From positions 442,715-506,714 of the forward strand of contig CANNZV010001032.1 in assembly GCA_947561585.1 (NCBI GenBank): a stretch of DNA of 64,000 nt, written 5' to 3'. Made by a program: the position numbers and the translations under genes. The stretch is from Caprella mutica. Taxonomy: Eukaryota > Arthropoda > Malacostraca > Amphipoda > Caprellidae. The notes under the pieces are model-generated. The model was not told where the DNA came from. It worked only from the letters and a program-made list of their open reading frames with translations, and did no database searches. Of the stretch, positions 60,043-64,000 are shown in pieces; the stretch's first letter is position 1; every line of letters begins with the position of its first letter.

Positions 60043-60417
60043 CTAAATAGGATCCGAAAGGACAGGAGTTTCTTTGTCGGGATATGCTTCCTCTTCGGGC
60101 GGGAAAAGGTGCGCCATGAGCCATTCGATCTCTTCTCCAGTCAGTGGAATTGGGCAGGGAATTGATGTCGGGGCTAAGTAGCTGGCGAGCCGGGTGTCTT
60201 CTCGTTCTCCGAGATAATGCGAAAGCGCGAGTCCTAGCCAGACAAGAATCATGGCTGCTCTTGGAAGCCACGTTTTGATAAACCGCGAAGAGTCGTTCGT
60301 TTGCTTGGAGATTGGCGTGATCTTACGCGCTTCTGATAGAATGTCGTCACGCCAGGATACTAGTGGTTCAGCTAGAGTGAGCGACTTGAGGTGCTCGCTG
60401 AGTTCTCGTTCTGTCAT
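60043..60417 (-). CDS. One-pass membrane protein, candidate anti-sigma factor
   Basis: A 124-residue protein with a cytoplasmic N-terminus of about 50 residues, one transmembrane helix at 51-69 (LPRAAMILVWLGLALSHYL) and a 55-residue exterior tail rich in Pro and Glu. The order sigma-then-membrane protein with a four-base overlap is what is expected of an ECF sigma factor and its anti-sigma partner. There is no zinc-type anti-sigma motif (HxxxCxxC), so it is a candidate by position only. Confidence 0.65.
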   Translation of the reverse strand: MTERELSEHLKSLTLAEPLVSWRDDILSEARKITPISKQTNDSSRFIKTWLPRAAMILVWLGLALSHYLGEREDTRLASYLAPTSIPCPIPLTGEEIEWLMAHLFPPEEEAYPDKETPVLSDPI

Positions 60418-60953
60418 GAGCTCTCGGAGGTGGGGAGTTTGCTAGGCCATTTCGGATGAGCAGAGTTCTGCAACTCTGGTGGGAGGTGAGTCCGCAACTT
60501 CTCAAGGGCGTAGCGGAAGCGGCTGACCGCTGTATTCTTTGGAATGTCGAGAGTTTGCCCGATGGCTTCAAAGGCGAGGTCTTCCCAAATACGAAGATGA
60601 ACGACGGCGCGTTGTTCTTCTGGCAGGGCAGAGAGGCCCTTTTTAAGGAAGCAATGGAGATCGTTGTTCTCCTCGGCGGGTTCGAAGATGGTGGGGGATT
60701 CTGAAGCGAAGCGGTCATCTCGTTCTCGCCGAGATTGGTCGCGTCGAACGAGATCGATCCAAGCATGGTGCGCCATGCGAAGGAGGTAAGCTCGTGGGGC
60801 TCGGACTGACTTGAGGAGATCCGGTTGCTCAGCCAATCGTGTGAAGACGATTTGCAGGAGATCCCGCGCGTCTTCTGGCCGCCGTGACACGTTGACGAGG
60901 AAGCCGTAGATGGCTTTCGCATGGGTGTCATAGAGTTGTTCAAGGGTTGCCAT
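60414..60953 (-). CDS. ECF-type RNA polymerase sigma factor
   Basis: A 179-residue sigma factor. Region 2 has AIYGFLVNVSRRPEDARDLLQ and LLRMAHHAWIDLVRRD; region 4 has the helix-turn-helix LAFEAIGQTLDIPKNTAVSRFR near residue 140. It overlaps the downstream membrane protein gene by four bases. It should direct transcription of its own operon and perhaps of surface functions in response to an envelope signal. I chose ATG 60953; a TTG just upstream is also in frame. Confidence 0.92.
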   Translation of the reverse strand: MATLEQLYDTHAKAIYGFLVNVSRRPEDARDLLQIVFTRLAEQPDLLKSVRAPRAYLLRMAHHAWIDLVRRDQSRRERDDRFASESPTIFEPAEENNDLHCFLKKGLSALPEEQRAVVHLRIWEDLAFEAIGQTLDIPKNTAVSRFRYALEKLRTHLPPELQNSAHPKWPSKLPTSESS

Positions 60954-61020
60954 CAAATTGCTCGTCTTGGAAATGACGCGACGATTTAGGGAATGGCTCT
61001 AATTTTTATGAAATTTGTTT

Positions 61021-62262
61021 TTATTTACGAAGTGAGGCCATGGAGCCTCCGGTTTGCACCTGATTCTCTGCGGGCTCTTCAGTCACCATCCAAAAGCCAC
61101 GTGCTTTGTCGCCGTAGTCCACAGGGTGCTCGATGATCTCTTTTCCGTCGTTGGACCCAGTGCGTAGAGTTGCCGTGGTTTTCCATCCGCTCCCCGGGTG
61201 GGTACTATGTTTCACTGCGTAAATATAACCTGGTGATCCTGTTAGAATGATGACACCTCCGTTACCTTGTGAATTGCTGACAAGTTCAGGCTGGGCGTCG
61301 AGACCAGGAAGCGCGCCGATCGTCGGCCCGAAGTCCTCATAGGCGTGACGCCAGAAGGCGTAATTCTCAATATGAGCTTCACCATGGGCAGTCTCCAGAG
61401 CGACCATCGCCGACTCGAAGATGGCGTAGGTCGGCCAGATCTTCCCGGGCCCAACCTTGGGTTGAATCCCGACATGGACGTTTCCGGCAATGGCAAGGCT
61501 ACGCTCGTAGTCGGTGGCCGTTTCTAGGTCAGCGAAGCTATCCTTGGAGAAAGTCATGATGGTGAGACCATCGACTACGCCTAACACATCATTGAACCAA
61601 GTATCGCGGTCTAACGGACTCGCCCAACCGATCGATCCAGGAATCTTGTCCCAAGAGAAGGGGATATCGGCATAGATCGGCAGCGAGGAGTAACCGCCAG
61701 CATCTAAAGCCGCTCGGATGTCTATATAGGCGTCTAGCAGATTATCTAAGAAAGCGCGTTTGTCAGTAGCTGAACCAGAACCCCAGTCGTTCAATGACTG
61801 AGGTTCCAGATCCAGATGGAGAGCATCAAACTGCTCGGCGGCAGAAGCAGCTCCGTCATTGAAATCGATCAAACGGTCTTGGACCTTGGTCACCAAGGAA
61901 GCGTGTGTGGGATCGGTAAGTGGGCCGGGTACGGCTTCCTCGAAGCCAGAGATCAACAACTGGGATTCTATCCCCGCGGCATCCAACTTGGCATTCCATG
62001 GCCAGATCTCCGAGGGTTGGTCGCGAGGTCGGTGCAGGTAACTCCCATACACTTCCTTGATTCCTTGGCCGGTCATGAAAGCGATGGCCTCATCTTCAGC
62101 GGCGCCGGTTGTGGGCCCAACGACAAACTTAGAGCTATGAGGACTATCTGCACCATCGACCTCGGTCGTGTTCCAAAACCAAACGCCACGGTGAGGCGAA
62201 GCTTGAGCGGTTGCTTGGATGAAAAGAACAACGCCCATCAAGAGAAAGTATATACGGATCAT
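61021..62262 (-). CDS. Secreted protein of unknown function with glycosidase-like TIM-barrel features
   Basis: A 413-residue exported protein. Signal peptide 1-21. The mature part starts with HRGVWFWNTTEVDG and contains strand-like segments (FVVGPTTG, IKEVYGSYLH, GIESQLLISGF) and FDALHLDLEPQSLNDW, where the DxE pair resembles the catalytic acid of GH18-like barrels. It continues with SLPIYADIPFSW, VDGLTIMTFS and ENYAFWRHAYEDFG, all consistent with a TIM barrel, and ends in a beta-rich tail. I cannot place it in a named family. It is monocistronic and divergent from the GspE-type gene, with 122 bp between the starts. Confidence 0.72.
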   Translation of the reverse strand: MIRIYFLLMGVVLFIQATAQASPHRGVWFWNTTEVDGADSPHSSKFVVGPTTGAAEDEAIAFMTGQGIKEVYGSYLHRPRDQPSEIWPWNAKLDAAGIESQLLISGFEEAVPGPLTDPTHASLVTKVQDRLIDFNDGAASAAEQFDALHLDLEPQSLNDWGSGSATDKRAFLDNLLDAYIDIRAALDAGGYSSLPIYADIPFSWDKIPGSIGWASPLDRDTWFNDVLGVVDGLTIMTFSKDSFADLETATDYERSLAIAGNVHVGIQPKVGPGKIWPTYAIFESAMVALETAHGEAHIENYAFWRHAYEDFGPTIGALPGLDAQPELVSNSQGNGGVIILTGSPGYIYAVKHSTHPGSGWKTTATLRTGSNDGKEIIEHPVDYGDKARGFWMVTEEPAENQVQTGGSMASLRK

Positions 62263-62384
62263 AGATTCAGAAACGCAAAGGATCTTCCAAAGGTACTAAT
62301 CTCGATGAACAAGGGATTTCGCCGTGTCGGAGTTAGGGGCGCGCCGATGTCTAGCTGATGGAGTTTCAAAGGGAGCACCTTGAA

Positions 62385-64000
62385 ATGAGTAGCCTTCCTT
62401 TAGATTTATCATCGATTGTTCGCAGTGCCGCGCAGCATGCGAGATGCCCAGATGTGTCTGCAGTTGAGAAGGTGCTTGCTGAAGACGGGGCTGCTTCGAT
62501 CGAGAGGCTTTGCGAAGAGGAGCTCGCAGGGGATGAAGACGCCTTCTTCCAAGAGCTGGCCAACAGCTTGAGCATGGAGTTTCAAGCGGAGACCGCGATG
62601 GATCTGCGGGAGCCTCTGCATGGTGTATTTCCCGCGAAACTTGCTCTCCAGCATCGTGTGCTGCCTCATGAGATTGGAGAGGATTGCGTGTCGTTGATGA
62701 CTTATGATCCTTTTGATCTGGAGGCGAAGCAGATGGTTGCTCAAGAGACGACGGCTTCGGTATCGTGGGTGGTATCTTCTCGGAAGCAGATTCTCGAAGG
62801 TCTCCGGAGAGGGTATGGCATCGCTGCGGGTAATTTCGACCAGTTGATTGAGAATCGTGATTTGGTGGAAGCAGAGGATGTGTTGGCCCAAGAGGTGAAC
62901 AAACTTGAGGGGAACGAAGACGAGGATGCCACAGTGAATACCTTTGTGAACCAGGTCTTTCGTGAGGCGCTGCTGGAACGAGCGACTGACATTCACATTG
63001 AACCATTGGAGCGTGATTTGCGCATTCGGTATCGGGTAGACGGTGCGCTGCAGGAGGTAGCCGTGCCGCCTAATGTGCGGGTCTTGCAAGCATCGCTCAT
63101 TTCACGTCTTAAGATCATGGCCAATCTGGACATCGCCGAGCGGCGTTTGCCTCAGGATGGGCGGATCAATCTTGAACTCGACGGGAAGCGAATCGATGTG
63201 CGTGTGGCAACCATCCCTTCTGCGAATGGGGAAAGTGTCAGCCTGCGTCTTTTAAGTCGAGAGTCCTACGATTTCAACACGCTTGGATTAGACGAGACCA
63301 CCCAGGCGACCATTCGTGATCTCCTGGCCTTACCAAATGGCATCATCCTGGTGACGGGCCCGACAGGAAGTGGCAAGTCCACCACCCTCTACGCCTTTCT
63401 CCGGGTGCTGAACACAAAGGATACACGAATTGTCACCATCGAAGATCCTGTAGAGAATAAGTTAGACGGCGTGGTGCAGATCGCTGTGAAGCCAGAGATC
63501 AAGCTGACCTTCGCATCCGGGCTGCGGAGTATTCTTCGAGGGGATCCCAATGTGATCATGGTAGGAGAGATGCGCGATCTGGAGACGACAGAGACGGCCA
63601 TCCGTGGAGCACTCACAGGTCACTTGGTTTTTAGCACGTTGCATACCAATGACGCTGTCGGCGGAATTTCGCGTCTGTTAGATATGGGGATTGAGCCCTT
63701 CCTCATAGCGTCTTCGGTGCGGGCGTTCTTGGCGCAGCGCTTGGTTCGCACCCTTTGCGGTCAGTGTGCGAAGCCTGCCAGCGAGGATTATACACCTCAA
63801 TATTTGGAGAACATTGGCTTTCCTGCTTCAAAGCGGGCGGGCTTGCGCAAGGCGGTGGGTTGTCGTGAATGCCGCAACACGGGCTATCGCGGTCGGATGG
63901 CGTTGCTTGAGATTTGCCCCATTTCCCAGCAGATGCAGGAACTGATCTCTGACAGTGCGTCAAGTAGCGCTCTGAAAGCTCAGGCCACGGCTGACGGGAT
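62385..64000 (+). CDS. Type II secretion/type IV pilus assembly ATPase GspE/PilB (partial, 3' end outside window)
   Basis: The frame is open from the ATG at 62385 to the right edge (about 538 codons). After an N-terminal MshEN-like region of about 150 residues come an acidic linker, the N2 part with EALLERATDIHIEPLE, and the motor domain. Walker A is GPTGSGKST, the Asp box has IVTIEDPVENKLDG, Walker B has VIMVGEMRD with LRGDP before it, and the His box is TLHTNDAVGG. A zinc-binding tetracysteine follows (CGQC and CREC). It powers pseudopilus or pilus assembly at the inner membrane. The protein is complete up to the last about 30 residues. Its divergent upstream region is only 122 bp. Confidence 0.96.
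   Translation, partial: MSSLPLDLSSIVRSAAQHARCPDVSAVEKVLAEDGAASIERLCEEELAGDEDAFFQELANSLSMEFQAETAMDLREPLHGVFPAKLALQHRVLPHEIGEDCVSLMTYDPFDLEAKQMVAQETTASVSWVVSSRKQILEGLRRGYGIAAGNFDQLIENRDLVEAEDVLAQEVNKLEGNEDEDATVNTFVNQVFREALLERATDIHIEPLERDLRIRYRVDGALQEVAVPPNVRVLQASLISRLKIMANLDIAERRLPQDGRINLELDGKRIDVRVATIPSANGESVSLRLLSRESYDFNTLGLDETTQATIRDLLALPNGIILVTGPTGSGKSTTLYAFLRVLNTKDTRIVTIEDPVENKLDGVVQIAVKPEIKLTFASGLRSILRGDPNVIMVGEMRDLETTETAIRGALTGHLVFSTLHTNDAVGGISRLLDMGIEPFLIASSVRAFLAQRLVRTLCGQCAKPASEDYTPQYLENIGFPASKRAGLRKAVGCRECRNTGYRGRMALLEICPISQQMQELISDSASSSALKAQATADG

Noticed and set aside
62296..63089. Two long minus-strand frames (236 and 226 codons) near the right end
   Set aside because: They lie opposite the GspE/PilB-type gene, whose ATPase motifs are beyond doubt; they are shadow frames.
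1..64000. CRISPR arrays, tRNA or rRNA genes, prophage and insertion sequences
   Set aside because: No regularly spaced repeats, cloverleaf-like stretches, phage structural genes or transposase-like proteins were seen in reading the window; this was by eye, so a covariance or repeat search could still find a small RNA.

Overview
The window reads as chromosome of a member of the Verrucomicrobiota (PVC superphylum), probably a free-living heterotroph that degrades complex polysaccharides. The evidence is the gene families: formylglycine-type sulfatases, a PQQ-dehydrogenase/HEAT/cytochrome c protein of the type typical of Planctomycetes and Verrucomicrobia, DUF6807 modules, a CotH/lamin-tail secreted protein, PEP-CTERM proteins with choice-of-anchor domains, an SHD1-type protein and small ECF sigma modules. 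Shine-Dalgarno sequences are rarely obvious, so many starts were chosen from signal peptides and protein family length. I saw no tRNA, rRNA, CRISPR array, insertion sequence or prophage.

Layout. 1-1884: two-component sodium:solute symporter (large subunit runs off the left edge) with its DUF4212 small subunit. 1982-5536: serine hydrolase fused to a NamZ-type muramidase, then a sulfatase. 5637-7115: esterase fused to an SGNH hydrolase. 7112-10515: five minus-strand genes (DUF5069, sugar isomerase-like, GtrA, an unknown small protein, beta-ketoacyl synthase). 10518-15355: a membrane protein, a PelF-N-terminal-like protein, a divergent IF-1, a Tat-exported Gfo/Idh/MocA oxidoreductase and two small anchored proteins. 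15386-18376: sulfatase fused to a PhoD-like phosphatase. 18551-23078: two overlapping two-component signalling genes. 23081-31270: LURP-one-like protein, giant CotH/lamin-tail protein, HAD phosphatase, FabI, ProC and an SHD1 protein.

31442-35446 is a regulatory cluster: ECF sigma factor, MerR regulator with a Cys/His-rich C-terminal region, divergent ADP-ribosylglycohydrolase-like protein and an FAD oxidoreductase. 35531-41268: esterase-DUF6807 fusion, secreted cyclophilin, truncated hemoglobin, an anchored protein and thioredoxin reductase. 41381-46630: sugar-binding lipoprotein and RbsA-like ATPase separated by three opposite-strand PEP-CTERM paralogues, with no permease. 46635-50402: RecQ and an isochorismatase-ThuA fusion. 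50412-50872: eroded remnants of PVC genes. 51011-57245: tightly overlapping operon of dehydrogenase/cytochrome/DUF6807, a beta-hydroxyacid dehydrogenase and a sodium symporter. 57375-58400: PI-PLC-like gene with a C-terminal frameshift. 58613-60953: ECF sigma, one-pass membrane protein and unknown anchored protein. 61021-62262: secreted protein with glycosidase-like features. 62385-64000: GspE/PilB-type ATPase running off the right edge.

The recurring theme is secreted, often fused, two-domain hydrolases next to sodium symporters and sugar oxidoreductases: a scavenging economy for sulfated, esterified or oxidised sugars. The least explained parts are the DUF6807 operon, the MerR/ECF/ADP-ribosylhydrolase-like cluster, the sulfatase-phosphatase fusion and the stand-alone PelF-like protein.
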